DNA of 64,000 nucleotides from Orientallactaga sibirica (lineage: Eukaryota; Chordata; Mammalia; Rodentia; Dipodidae): NCBI GenBank assembly GCA_036365145.1, contig JAEOAD010002183.1, positions 62,001 through 126,000 on the forward strand. The letters are read 5' to 3'. Within the stretch, counting starts at the first letter, position 1, and the number at the start of each line of letters is the position of its first letter. The notes below the pieces were generated by a model. That model did no database searches. It saw only the letters and a program-made list of their open reading frames with translations, and was not told where the DNA came from. This document shows positions 23,085 to 34,149 of the stretch, piece by piece. The position numbers and the translations under genes are program-made.

Positions 23085-23620
23085 TGCTAGGCTTGAGACA
23101 GTGAGGAAGGGCCTCTTGAGGAGGTGATCTTGGGGAGGGAAGCTGAGGGCTTGGAGGAATTTAGTTGCAGAGGCAGTAAGGGTCCAGACGGAGGATAACA
23201 GAAGTGCAGAGAGCTTGAGGTAGAACAGAGATGGACCAAGAAATGGGAAGATGGCTGTGATCACGGTGGAAGAGGCCAGAGAGCAGGGAACAGTGTAAAG
23301 CTGAAAATATGTGCAAGAGTGCATGTCATCAAGGCCTTGTCAGAGAGTTGGGACATTCATATAAGCAAGAAGAAATCACTGTAGCATTTTCACTTGTCCC
23401 AGGCTTGATGGATAAAATGACCTGAAGTGGAGCAAGACTGAAAATATGGAAACTAAAGTTTCCGGAGTTCTGGTGAGTGACAAATTCTGGTAGCCGAATG
23501 GCTAGTCCTGGCAAGTGGAAAGTGAATGATGGTGCTAGAGGTGATCAGAGGGGGGTGGACTTGAGAAGGTTAGGAGGTGACACAGACTGCCTATGGAAGG
23601 TGAGCGAGATGATGTCCAGA
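23085..23620 (-). mobile_element. L2 LINE
   Basis: Reverse complement of the L2 coding/3' region: 'gggcctcttgaggaggtgat', 'gcagagagcttgaggtag', 'atcaaggccttgtcagag', 'gataaaatgacctgaagt', 'gaaggttaggaggtgac'. The order matches L2; heavily mutated, no open frame. Confidence 0.6.
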
Positions 23621-24000
23621 CATAAGAGTGTGGCAAGCAAGATGAGTGGCCTTAGGGGCTGGACAGTCAGGAATACCCTGCAGTGAGAATATCCAGGGCC
23701 TGCCCTCCAGGGGGTGCAGAATGGCCTGCTTTGGAAGTTCTGGAAAATAGTAGAGCTCATGCAGGGGAAGCCCTCTGGCAGTCAGACAGTCGACCCTGAC
23801 CCTGGAATGTCCTGTGTGGACAGCACATGGCAGTGGAAAGGTGCAAGCTGGTTATTGGCTCTCAAGGCAAGCCCCCTTTTCTGTTTTTCTTCAGCAAACC
23901 ATTTGTCTTTAGCAAGCCTTATTATACTCCTTAGTTTTGATTCTTCAGAGTAGGTGAGTCACTGGTAGCTCCTTAATACTTGCTAACCATTACACAATTT
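23621..24000. other. Unique sequence, no feature recognised
   Basis: No recognised repeat; GC somewhat higher than the surroundings. Confidence 0.45.
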
Positions 24001-24150
24001 AAAAAAAAAAGAACTTGTCTGCTCTTAGTACTCAACCCACAACTCCATACCCAGGGCCCAGTGGAATGGGGACAGGGAGGAGGGGGAAATGATGTACCAA
24101 CACATGATGTGTCCATACAAAGTTTCTGCTTAATAAACAACAAAAAAATG
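24001..24150 (+). mobile_element. L1 3' UTR end
   Basis: 'ggacagggaggagggggaa' and 'atgatgtaccaacacatgat' then 'caaagtttctgcttaataa' match 16043-16110. A 150-bp stub, truncated at the 5' side. Confidence 0.6.
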
Positions 24151-24151
24151 T

Positions 24152-24539
24152 TACTTGCAAGCTTCCTGGAATTGGGGTGTGATGCCACACACCATTAATC
24201 CCAGTAGCAGGGTCACTGTGAGTTCAAGGCCATCATGGGCTAGAGTGAGATCCTGCTTCAATAAAAAAAGAAAGAAAAGGGGGCTGGAGGGATTGCTTAG
24301 TGGTTAGTGTTTACCTGCAAAGTCAAAGGACCCAGGTTCAATTCCTCAGGACCCACATTAACCTGATGCATAAGGTGGAGCACATGTCTGGAGTTCGTTT
24401 GCAGTGGCTGGAGACCCTGGTGTGCCTATTCTCTCCTTGTCTCTTTCTCTCTGTAAAATAAAATAAATAAAATATTTTAAAAAAGAAAAGGAAGGAAGAA
24501 AGGAGAGAAGGAAGGGAAGAATGTACTTGCAAGCTTCCT
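24152..24539 (+). mobile_element. B1 plus B2 composite in one target-site duplication
   Basis: A 16-bp word, 'tacttgcaagcttcct', occurs at 24152-24167 and 24524-24539. Between the copies lie a B1 with an internal deletion (24171-24277) and a B2-related SINE (24279-24483), both plus strand, then a GAAG run. No second duplication separates B1 from B2. Confidence 0.85.
24484..24520 (+). repeat. (GAAG/GGAA)n microsatellite
   Basis: Imperfect purine tetranucleotide run that grew from the tail of the composite SINE. Confidence 0.85.
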
Positions 24540-25984
24540 AAAATAACACTCTCCAGTAAGATGGCAATTTCCCCATTCCTAAGGGCTACTCAGAAGACCA
24601 TATACTCCATACCTCAGAATTCACAAGGTCAAGCACAGCTTAGGAAAGAAATACAATCTCTCTCCTAGATTTGAGTATCACAGTGCCCTGAAGGAGACTC
24701 GGGCAAGAAGTCAATCCTCAGATGAAGTTGGACAACTGAAAATCTTACATTATTACTTGCATGTAAACAGGGGAGTGACACTGGACATAGCGCCATGCAT
24801 ATTGACTTCAGCCCTGTTTCCATATCTGGCTTACTTATTTGTCTTTGACCCGGAAACTGAAAGATTAGCTCCCAGAGCTGGGATTCTTCTTAATTGGCAG
24901 AGGTTGGTTTGCCCTTTTTCTGTCTGGCAGCGTCCTCAGGCTGAGGGCATGACTGTTCTGTTTACCCTCCTCCAACCACCATGGTGGGAGGCAGAGTGCC
25001 TGGATGTAGGGCCATGGGAACCATCGCCGCCTCGCAGGAAGCTGCACCAGGCTCTGGGGCGCTTGGAAGAGTTCAGCACAAACCAGCCGGTGCTGTGCGA
25101 AGCAGGCTCCTCTATCCTGTGGGTGTCTTCCAGCTTAAACACTGCTTCCAAGCACTGCGTTTTGGCTGCCTCAAATTATCAGCCTCCACTGTAACACGCT
25201 GCCTGCACTAATGAGAGCAGGCCCTCGAGGGTAGTTTCTACACTTACGGGGTGTCATTTCTGAGCCCTGTCTCATCCCGTCAGCTGCACAGTGATCACCC
25301 TGCTATCCTTTATTGGCAGTATTTTTGTCCACATATCAGTCTTCTCTTTCCACAGTCAGAGGTGCCACATCACACTGTTTCTCCAAAACAAGAAGAGTTC
25401 ATTTCAAAACTTGTAGTGTAACCAGACAGTGCAAGATGCACGTGAAAAGTGGCACTGTAGGATACTTAATGATATAGAAATATGTTTATTCTAGACAATT
25501 TTGTGAAAATGAGCTCATGTAACTGAATGTAGACCATAATCTCAATTTTATAGATCGTATACACCTGCAGAGAAAGAAAGGCCAGAGGCATGGAAGGCCC
25601 ACGTTTACAGTGCCCATCCCACACTTATGAAAGGATAGGATTCTCCACTGCCTTCATCCCTACCTGTGTTTCTCTTTCAAAAGAAGTTTGTATTATTTTT
25701 AGTAAGTTATAGAGAAGACATAATAACTCGTGCTTCCCTTATTAGCCTGGATGGACTTTAATCTATAATGACAGGTACCAGCCTCCATTACTTTGCCACC
25801 TGCTGCCTACCTGCCAGGTGTTTAGAAGACCATTCATTGGGCTGCCCATCATCGACCCTATTAGGCCCATATAGTAAACAGGAGAGCTAAGATTCTGAGA
25901 TATTGTATAGCATGTCACAAATGCTACAGCTAGTAAGTGGTAGATACTTCATCTGATTCCAGTGCCTGATGTGCTATGATTGTG
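24540..25984. other. Unique stretch with a local CpG cluster
   Basis: Repeat-free. About fourteen CpG dinucleotides lie between 24790 and 25280, including 'atcgccgcctcgcagg' at 25024, dense for this window but far below CpG-island density. A 145-codon plus frame (24757-25194) covers it; I see no domain, and a 76-codon frame overlaps in another phase. Confidence 0.45.
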
Positions 25985-26165
25985 AGCAAGGACCCAAAGT
26001 CAGTGGATTTGGGTTCAGATTCCAGCTCTCAGCTATGTGAGGACTTCCTTTGTATCTCAGTTGCCCATTGGGTACATTTTGATGAAAACGCTGTCCATCA
26101 TGTAATGATGAGGATTAAATGAAATAATTTTGTCAGGTACTTGAACAGCAATGAGGCATGTTTTA
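25985..26165 (+). mobile_element. MIR SINE
   Basis: 'ggatttgggttcagattcca', 'gctctcagctatgtgagga', 'gtatctcagttgcccattg', then 'gatgaggattaaatgaaata' reproduce the MIR order (tRNA-like head, CORE, L2-like tail). Confidence 0.75.
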
Positions 26166-27251
26166 CTCAATGGGCCAGTATAAATAAACAGGCCCTTCCA
26201 GTTGGTTCTGGGAGATAGAATGGACAGTCACCTTTGGCCACTTACCTGGAAGCAAGCTTTCTGGTTTCTTTGTGTTTCTTTCATTATCTTTTGTGTCAAC
26301 TGCACAGTTGACAGTAATTGCTCAGGAAGCCAATTGTTCCAATCTTTCTATCAGCCTGTCCCTATATTTTTCTCCACACAGTGTAACTCAGTCACTGGTC
26401 AGGAAGCCACCCTTTGCTCAGGCTGAGCTATGGCCCTGGACCACCTCATCTTACAGCCTTTTGCTAAAATCCAGCATCCAGGGCAGATTAAACAGGCATG
26501 CCCTCTGCTCTGGATCTCTTTCAGGAAAGAGACTGATCAGATTCCGAAGCAGGAAAAGAAGCTTGCCAACTTAACACCCACTCCTTTGTTTATAACAACA
26601 GCAAAATCATTATTTGTGCCAGAATAAGAACCCCCAAAATGTTTGCTTCTTTTAATAGTACAAAAAAAATCCATCTGCCTACCTCGGGAACCTGGAATCA
26701 TTGCAAGTCCCAGCACAGCTGTGGCAGAGGGAGAAGAACCAGTTTAAAGGCTGCCAGAATTTTCCACTGTGTAGAATGAGAAAATAAATTGTGGAAGCCA
26801 TTAAGGTATCTGCATGTTCCCCGAGGAGGGAAGACAAGGGAAAAGGCAGAAAGGATGCTGGACCATTTTTTTTCCTTTTAAATTAGTAGTGTCTAATGCT
26901 TGGTACTGCACACACTCCCTCACTGCTCCCTCCAGTGCCAAGTTGTTCCCTGGACCACCCCAAAGGTGTGACTTGGAATGGCACCTTGTCCTGCCTTAGG
27001 AGAACTGCAGATGGTAGTGGCTTTGGGAATGCCTGGCATGATTCCAGATGGGCAACTCAGTTCAAGCTTTGGGTTGATTTGGGGCCAGCGCCAGTGGACT
27101 AGCTCAACAGTCTTGGGAGTCAACATCTGTCCATGCTGACCTGAAAACAAGTTGGCATTTCTGCTGGAGAAGGTGAACCCTCATTGACCTCTTTTAGACA
27201 CTATGAGCTATTTCTTTCTTCTTTACTTCCTTTCTTTCTTCCCTCCTTTCT
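26166..27251. other. Unique sequence, no feature recognised
   Basis: Frames of 60-100 codons overlap in several phases near 26202-26627, which argues against any one being real. T/C-rich stretch at the right edge leads into a B4. Confidence 0.45.
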
Positions 27252-27598
27252 TTTAACATGTTTGTATATATGTGGTATGTGTTCATGGCTGTATGCATGT
27301 GGGTACATGTGTGGGTGTGTGCATGCACACATGTGCATATGCATGTGGAAGCCACAGGTTGACATCAGGGATCTTCCTCTATCAGTCCTCACTCGATTTT
27401 GAGACCAGGTCTCTCACTGAAACCAGAGCTCATTAATTCAGCTAGACAATCTAGCCATTAAGCCCCAGGGACCCACCTGACTCCCCAGTGCTGGGGTTCC
27501 AGACACACATTACCACCCCCAGAATTTTACATGTGCAGGATATTGTAATGGTGCTTTGGGGTTCAGGGAAAGTCCTCAAACTCCAAACCCTGTGTTTT
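27252..27598 (-). mobile_element. B4-family SINE
   Basis: TG-rich distal region ('gtgggtacatgtgtgggtgt'), 'ttgagaccaggtctctcact', 'ccccagtgctggggttccag' and a decayed head. Strongly diverged. Confidence 0.65.
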
Positions 27599-27599
27599 T

Positions 27600-28395
27600 A
27601 TCTGCTGTTTTTTTTAAAACAAAGAATTGAAATAAACAGACTGAGGGATGGTTTATAAACTATTATATTTACTCAAGGGAGTCAGGGATGTGCAGAGGGG
27701 TCCATGAACCAAGGGAAAAGGGCTGGATGCACCCACATGTTCTGACAGCCCATGTGGGAGAGCTGAACATGGGCCCGAGGAAAAACATGAAAGGGGAATT
27801 ATCTAAGGAAAATTTTAAAAGGCTAGAGATTAAAAAAATCTAAAAGGTGGACTAGCAAGATGGTTTAGCAAGTAAGGTGCTTACCTGCAAAGCCTAATGA
27901 TCAGAGTTCAATTCCCCAGTACCCATGTACAGCCAGATGCACAAAGTGGAACATGCATCTGGAGTTTGTTTGCAGCAGCTAGAGGCCCTGGCACACCCAT
28001 TCTCTGCCTCTCTCTCTCCATTTCTCTTTCCATGCTTTTAATCCCAGCATTTGGGAGGTCAAGGTAGGAGGACTGCTATGAGTTCCAGGCCAGCCTGAAA
28101 CTAAATAGTGAATTCCATGCCAGCCTAGGCTAGAGTGAGACCCTACCTCAAAAAACAAAACAACACTAAAAACCCTAAAAGGCCATTAAAAGTAGAGAAA
28201 GAATATCCTTTCCTACTCTGGCAGCCAGGCTACCAGAATGGGAAGGACATGGTAGTAAGGGTGCTAAGACCCGCCTCCCCCACCCAGAGATTCAGGTATG
28301 GAGAGACGAGCAGTTAAGAAGAAAATAGATGAGCCCAGTCTCCAAGATCAATCTCCCACCAAATGTGGGCTAGAAGAGGGCCTACGCATATAAAA
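27600..28395 (-). mobile_element. Possible LTR, interrupted by a SINE composite
   Basis: Plus-strand 'gaaataaacagactgaggga' and 'tactcaagggagtcagggat' look like the reversed 3' end of an LTR, and sequence after the SINEs ('gcccagtctccaagatcaat') could be its continuation. No second copy in the window to prove it. Confidence 0.25.
27846..28176 (+). mobile_element. B2 plus B1 composite
   Basis: A B2-related SINE (to about 28033) runs directly into a B1 that lacks its first bases ('catgcttttaatcccagcat'), then a full B1 end and A-tail. An approximate duplication, 'ctaaaagg' with A-rich sequence to its left, occurs before the B2 and after the B1, enclosing both. Confidence 0.75.
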
Positions 28396-28439
28396 TTCTC
28401 TCTAAAATAACTATGGTCATTCATCTGTCTAATACTAAC

Positions 28440-28935
28440 TTCTTTCTTCATTGGAGAATTTGCTTATCTTTTTCAGATGGACAATGAACCTGAAGGGAGG
28501 ATCAGGCTATCACACCTCACCAGGGCCCCAGCTGAAACCATAGAGTAATGCGGGGAAAGGGCAAGAGTACAGCGTTCTTGGTGATCATGACACCAGAAAA
28601 AGGCTGAAGGAGATAAACACAGAGAACATCCAGCTCCTACTAAGCCACATATCCAGAGGCTCCCAAGACCTCACCACTGAAGAACTAAAATGATCCCAAT
28701 GTGGCTCAGGGAAATTCACAGAAGAGGGGGCAGAAAGACTGTTAGAGCCACAAGTTGGGTCATTATGCATAGAGACTTGGCCTATCCCCCATAATTCTTG
28801 ACTATCCCCACAATGCATGACCCACATTCCCCATTGATGAGGGTCCCGTTGGGGGGAGGACAGGGAGGAGGATAATGGAATCACCAATATGAATGTAAAA
28901 TTAGAATAATATAAACAAAAGATAAATTATAAAAA
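28440..28935 (+). mobile_element. L1 3' UTR
   Basis: 'ggctcagggaaattcacaga' followed by 'agaaagactgttagagccac' is the L1 3' UTR motif also seen at 57780-57830. It ends 'gggaggaggataatgg' and an A-rich tail. 5'-truncated, non-coding. Confidence 0.6.
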
Positions 28936-28949
28936 AAGAAGAAAATAGA

Positions 28950-29084
28950 GCTGGAACTCCCTGCCCCCACAATAAATGTCTTTATTGGACTCTGGGGCTG
29001 ACTCCGGAAGAGGGCAGCACCCCTGAGTAGAGCATGAAAGCCAATTGGACTGGGTTCTGGAAGGGGTCAGCACACCTGAGCAGG

Positions 29085-29121
<37 letters not shown>

Positions 29122-29225
29122 CACTGATAGGATAAGACTCGATTAGACACTGAATCCCAGTCCTCCTGCAGCAGGCCGAGGTGTGGCAGCTTTTGGGTTT
29201 CCTAATTTTTTTGAGCCATCCCCTA
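28950..29225. repeat. LTR-like segment with two short internal repeats and a GA run
   Basis: Two adjacent units share 'attggact', then 'ctgg/gaagggg/cagca' and 'cctgag.agag' (from about 28983 and 29041). A GA microsatellite follows at 29092-29119. Could be part of an LTR, but I cannot name it. Confidence 0.4.
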
Positions 29226-29793
29226 ACTGTCTAACTAGTTCCCTCTCAATATGAACTTAAGTCTTTACGCTTGTGTGGCAAGTGCTTTATTGGCTGCACA
29301 ACCTCCATAGTTCCTCCGTTGAACAATTTAAGACATGGCTTCAAGGAAGATTAATGTCCTAGGGAGGTCAAGAGACCTGGAGGCCTCAGAAACACAGAAC
29401 TACTCCACCAGAAATGGATTTGCCACCACAATGTGTGCTCAATAAAGGCAAACCAGAGATGTTCCAGGCTAGGGTCTGTAACTTAAGTCCTGTGGTTTAA
29501 ACCAAGCCCACTGACTAATTTTATGCAGTTTGTGAGCTAAGAATAAGTTTTTTAAAAAAAAGAACAAAAATATTTTAATTAACATGTGACAATTACATGA
29601 AATTTAAATATCAATAGTAGTAAGTATTGCCTTCATTATAAAACATCCTCATACATTGACTTACACACGCTCTTTGACTGATGTCATGTTATCCAGGGTT
29701 CAAGAGTCGCAACAGGGTCTACAAGGCTTACAAGGTCTGAAATATTTAGCAGCATCCCTTTATAGGAAATGCTGGCTGATGCCTGTTCTGGGG
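29226..29793. other. Unique sequence, no feature recognised
   Basis: AT-rich at 29540-29640. A near-repeat 'caaggcttacaaggtctg' near 29720 is short. Confidence 0.5.
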
Positions 29794-29973
29794 CAGTGGT
29801 CTTCAAACTTTAGTGCTCAGCAGGAATCACTTGGTGGGCTCATTAAAACAGAGCAAGACTCCTCTGGAGTCTGCTTCAGCAGGTCTGAAGAAACATGCAA
29901 ACATTGCCTTTTTAATGAACTCCCTGGTTATGCTGACGCGGCTGGGCCAGGGTCCCCAGTTTAGGAACCAGTG
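29794..29973 (+). mobile_element. MER5A DNA transposon (hAT-Charlie)
   Basis: Near full length. Termini 'cagtggtcttcaaac' and 'ttaggaaccagtg' form the inverted repeats; 'agcaggaatcacttgg', 'gctcattaaaacagag' and 'ttatgctgacgcggctgg' fit the consensus order. Non-autonomous, long inactive. Confidence 0.8.
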
Positions 29974-31329
29974 TTCAAGAGACACAGGAGTTGAGGTAGC
30001 CCAGAGGATGGAGAAGAAGGAAGGACAATGAACGGAGGCTCTGAGGAGGATGGACTGTGAGGGAAGCTCAAAGCTGGCAAGGAATGCCTGGGGAGAGGAC
30101 AGTGACAGCTCTGGAGTTCAGTGGAAAGGTCACTTTGTGAATTAAAATACATGGGCTAAGAGAAAAGGCAAATTTACTTTAGAAGTTCACTGCTTCACTT
30201 GGCTCTTATCAATTCCATTCTCTAATTGTGATGTCTTTGTCAAAGAAGTCTATTGCTTGTTTGGCTTACTGACCAACACACAGCAAACCATGACAAAACT
30301 TGGTGGCTGCACATTCAATAACCAATTCTCTCCCCTTCCCAAACACACCTCAGCTGAGCTTGGTTCAATGGGAAGCTAAGCTGCTCAGCTCTGCAGGGTC
30401 CATTGTTTCAGGGGGGACACTGGCACTGCAAGAAACCCAGGGCTTCCCTATTCTCATTGTTTCTCTGTCTGTGGCCAGTCTATGTGTTGTTGCTACAAGG
30501 CTGTCCATTTGTCAATGGTAGTTTAGGGCTCCCCGGAGCACAAAAGCAGGAGCCACCAGGTGTTTTCAAGGCTCAGCTGCACTTAGGTGCTCTCCACATC
30601 ACTGGTCACAGTAAGACACACCAGTCCCCATTGGGGAGGGGTCAGGATCCCACGGATCAAAACAGACAGGCCAGCTCCTTAACAGATCTGAGTATCTTTA
30701 TCTAGGAAAGGATCCCACCAAACACAAAGTAGACAGAAAAATGGTATATACCCTTGGGTAACAGAAGGCTGTTTAAGGATAAAACTAAATTGATAATAAT
30801 TTGGGGGTTGGTTTCCTAGGACTCAAAATGTACTAGAAGCATTCCCAGAGCTACAACAGATGTTTTCCTTTTTTATTTAATTGTGCCCACATGAGTTCTA
30901 GAACAGCAAGTATTTCCTAATTTGATCAAATCAACCTAGGTCTTGGCAATTACCTTAATTGTCTATTCATGGAAAGCTTACCAAAGAGGTGAAGTAAGAT
31001 TGCCTCAAAGCTATGTAATCACTATTGTGCTGCTATCATTTTCTTGTCATTTTAGCATGGCACACTGGCAGCTCCTGTTCATTGCTACGTATTGGACCTT
31101 GCATTTGGGCAGAAGGGAAGAACTGAAACAATCATCTTCTCCTAAATGCTCTTTAACTTTGTTTTCCCCCGTGTGTATGCATTTGTTTATAATTACAAAG
31201 AGTTCTTCCAATACATTGGAATGAAATTTGTATTTTCACTTAACACTCTGACCATGCCAACGTATACAACTCTACATTATTCTCCTTGCTGGTTCCATAG
31301 GATTTTATTACATTATCTAGCTCATCTTT
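29974..31329. other. Mostly unique; possible ancient repeat near 30280-30660
   Basis: 'aacttggtggctgcacat', 'ttagggctccccggagcaca' and 'tcactggtcacagtaagac' faintly resemble a mammalian-wide repeat I cannot name. The rest shows nothing. A 102-codon frame at 29656-29964 mostly overlaps the MER5A and is a shadow. Confidence 0.3.
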
Positions 31330-31640
31330 AATTGCAAGAAAATTAAAAGCATATGTTTATGCAAAACCTTGTACATGAATATTCATAGTAGTGGGATATT
31401 CAAGTAGCCCAAAAGTAGAGCAACACTAATGGCCATCAACTGATGAATAGATAAATCAAATGTAGCAATTCATATCATGCAATATTATTTAGCAATAAAA
31501 ATGAAGTACTGCCATATATTAAAATATGGGTGAACCTTGAAAACATTATACTGAGAAAAGCCAGGCTCAAAAGGCCACACACTTTATGATCGTATTTGTA
31601 TGAAAGGAAAGTCCACCAACATAGAAAGTAGACTCCATGC
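31330..31640 (+). mobile_element. L1 3' end, L1MB-like (ancient)
   Basis: 'cttgtacatgaatattcata', 'atggccatcaactgatgaat', 'aatattatttagcaataaaa', 'gtgaaccttgaaaacattat' and 'caaaaggccacacactttat' follow the mammalian-wide L1MA/L1MB tail closely and in order. Confidence 0.8.
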
Positions 31641-32035
31641 CTTCCTTCCTGTAATATTCTTTCTGTGCTCTGCAGGCTTCTCTTTTCCAGGCCTCCTCAC
31701 TGCCTTTTTTGAGGTGTTCTGCTTCAAGAGTGCCACTTGGTGAACACCAGGGACTCCCATGTTTTCTTACACCAGATGATCTTTGCTGAGCTCATAACTG
31801 CCCCTAGTGCAGTTACAACTGAAGTTTGTGCTGATGCTACAACTTCCAAATGTATTTGACCTCACCCCTCCTGAGCTCCAGGCCCTCCTGCCACGTTCCT
31901 TGAGAGCAATTCTTCTTAGATAGCTCATGTGTTCAAATCCATTCTCTCTTCAACTATGCCATGTCCATTGTCAGTATTGCTCCTCCACCAGAGAACTTGA
32001 GAGCTCGCTCTCACCTGTCAAGATTTAGCTTGTTT
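31641..32035. other. Unique, or a very weak L2 remnant
   Basis: 'gagctccaggccctcctgcc' and 'caactatgccatgtccattg' could be decayed L2, but the match is too thin to call. Confidence 0.3.
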
Positions 32036-32178
32036 TAGCCAGGTGTGGTGGTGCACATCTTTAATTCCAGCACTTGGGAGGCAGAGGTAGGAGAATTGCT
32101 GTGAGTTCAAGACCAGCTTGGGACTACGGAGTTCCAGGTCAGCCTGGACTAGAGACAGATCCTATTTCAGGGGGAAAA
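32036..32178 (+). mobile_element. B1 SINE
   Basis: 'agccaggtgtggtggtgcac' to 'agcctggactagagacagat', with a short deletion after 'gggactacgga'. The tail is 'ttcaggggg' rather than A-rich. Confidence 0.88.
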
Positions 32179-32311
32179 ATATTTACCTTGTTTTACCTCC
32201 TTCATGAAATTTCACAAAATAGTTAGGCTATATACTTAGCTGCCTTCTGTGCTCCTAAGCAGATTCCATATAGAAAGTTTGACATGTTTTTGACTTGTAT
32301 TTAATTACTTT

Positions 32312-32418
32312 TAGAAGGTTGCAATCTTGTTTTATTGGCTGGCCTGGCACTCTTGATCTTCCTGCCTCAAGACTCCTGAATGCTGAGATTGTGAGCCTGG
32401 GACACCATACCCAACTTC
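32312..32418 (-). mobile_element. B1 SINE fragment, diverged
   Basis: Reversed: 'ggctggcctggcactcttga', 'cttcctgcctcaagactcct', 'gagattgtgagcctgggaca'. Old copy lacking its tail. Confidence 0.65.
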
Positions 32419-32499
32419 ATCTTACTTTTATGTTTGTTTCTATATCTAGAGTTTAAAACAGTTGCAGACAATGAGTGTTCCGTATGAATGGGATACAGC

Positions 32500-32750
32500 C
32501 AATGCTTTTGTGCTTACTGGATGCCAGGCACTGACTTGGCTATTTCATTTGTATAAACTCACTTAACCTCCCCACACTTGAGGCAGCCAAATTGTTATGC
32601 CAATTTGTAAAATGAATACATGGAGGTAAAGAAAATCTGAATAAGTCCCCCAAAGTCACAAAGTTACAAAATGGCAATGCTGGGCTTAAAATCTGGACAC
32701 TCTGGTGACAAAGTCCATGTTTCTAAACATTATGGCATACTGATATTGAG
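32500..32750 (-). mobile_element. MIR SINE
   Basis: Reversed MIR: 'gtgcttactggatgccaggc', 'ataaactcacttaacctccc', 'ccaatttgtaaaatgaatac', 'cccaaagtcacaaagttac', 'gggcttaaaatctggacac'. Confidence 0.75.
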
Positions 32751-33175
32751 AGGAGTTTTGAGAATTCCATTCCCTCTTTGAGGCTCTCAAAATTTCAATA
32801 GTGCTAGGTGGATGCAATAGATTTTTCTCTTTGTCTATAGACAACCACTTTCTCAAAGTAATTGTTAAGATTTTATTGTTTACTTGCCAAGGGATTGCTC
32901 AATTGACAGTGCAGCCTAAACTTCAACAAAGGTAGACATTACTCTTCTGTGAATCCATTCACAGAAGTTCTCTGAGACAGCTGCATGCCAGACACAATCT
33001 TAGGCATCAAGGGTAAAGCAGTGAGATGGTCATGCATCTGCCTTCTTGTGCAGAATTTAGAATAACAGCATCTTCCACCTGCCACACATTTATCAACACC
33101 ACAGCCAAAGCTTGCTGTCAATTAATTTCTGGTTAAATAAGAGTTGGGCTATGTCTATGATATTACCTGGCTCAG
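32751..33175. other. Unique sequence, no feature recognised
   Basis: A 60-codon minus frame only. No repeat recognised. Confidence 0.5.
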
Positions 33176-33281
33176 TCACAGTTTTCCAAAGAAACAACCA
33201 ATAGAATCATAGGAAACATAGGTTAGATACAGTTATCCATGTTCATATTTGTATATATGCATACAAAAAAGAGGGGGGGGG

Positions 33282-33498
33282 GGCTGGAGAGGTGGCTTAG
33301 AGGTTAAGGCACTTGCCTGCAAAGCCTAAGGACCCAGGTTCAATTCCCCAGAACCTATGTAAGCCAGATGCACAAGGTGGCACATGCATCTGGGGTCTGT
33401 TTGCAGTGGCCAGAGGCCCTGGTGTACCCATTATCTCTCTTTATCCACCTCTTTCTTTCTCTTTCAAGTAAATGGACAAATATTTAAAAAATAAAACA
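33282..33498 (+). mobile_element. B2-related SINE
   Basis: Complete copy preceded by a run of eleven or so G. Body 'gtaagccagatgcacaaggt' is close to the consensus, suggesting a young insertion. Confidence 0.92.
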
Positions 33499-33522
33499 AA
33501 AAATTAAAAAGGGAGAGAGAGG

Positions 33523-33645
33523 TCTGGAGAGATGCCTCACCCAGTACCCACATAAATCCAGATGCATAAAGTGGTGCATGCATCTGGAGTCCCATTCTCT
33601 CACTTTCTCTCTCTATCTCTCTGCTTTTAAGATAAATAAAATATT
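33523..33645 (+). mobile_element. B2-related SINE with internal deletion
   Basis: The head 'gtctggagagatgcctcacc' jumps straight to 'cagtacccacataaatccag', losing most of the tRNA-like part including the B box. It ends in a TC tract and AATAAAATATTTT. Confidence 0.85.
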
Positions 33646-33647
33646 TT

Positions 33648-33689
33648 AAGAGAGAGAGAGGGGGAGAGAGAGAGAGAGAGAGAGAGAGA
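33648..33689 (+). repeat. (GA)n microsatellite
   Basis: GA run with one GGGG interruption. It probably belongs to the older host repeat rather than to the SINE. Confidence 0.9.
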
Positions 33690-34149
33690 TGGTGGATTTC
33701 AAGGAATTGACTTCTATTATTGTGAGTCTGAAATTTGTAGGGAAAGCATGTGGGCTGCAAAATCAGGTAAGAGTTAAAGAATTAGTATTCCTGTCTTAAA
33801 CCCCAAGTGTGCAGGGTAGCCTCCAGGTTGGGTCTTGGGTAGGGTTTCTATACAGCAGTCTTGAGACAAAATTTATTTTTCTTTAGGAAAGCAGTCTTAC
33901 CTATTAAAGCTCTCAGCTGGTTGGATGAGGCACACTTGCTTTATGGAGGGTAACTTGATAAAAAATCTACCAATTGTAAATATTAATCACATCTAAAACT
34001 ACCTCCACAACAACATTTAGACTAATGTTTGACTGTACAACTGGGCACTAAGATTAACCAGTGCATTGCCTATAAGCAGAGGTGCCAAGAGTTGGGAAGG
34101 GGACGTCTCAGAAGCAAAGGATACAAGTTTCCTCCAATTTAGAAAATGT

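Larger units (their letters stand above)
33176..34080 (+). mobile_element. Ancient mammalian repeat invaded by two SINEs
   Basis: The left end, 'tttccaaagaaacaaccaat', the middle, 'gatttcaaggaattgac', and the right part, 'agctggttggatgagg', 'ctaatgtttgactgtacaac', 'gggcactaagattaac', fit a widespread mammalian repeat that I recognise but cannot name with confidence. Its own TA/GA microsatellite was the landing site of the SINEs. Confidence 0.5.

Noticed and set aside
24757..25194. 145-codon open frame in the CpG-richer patch
   Set aside because: No domain or family match, other frames open in the same place, and higher GC content makes long frames likelier.
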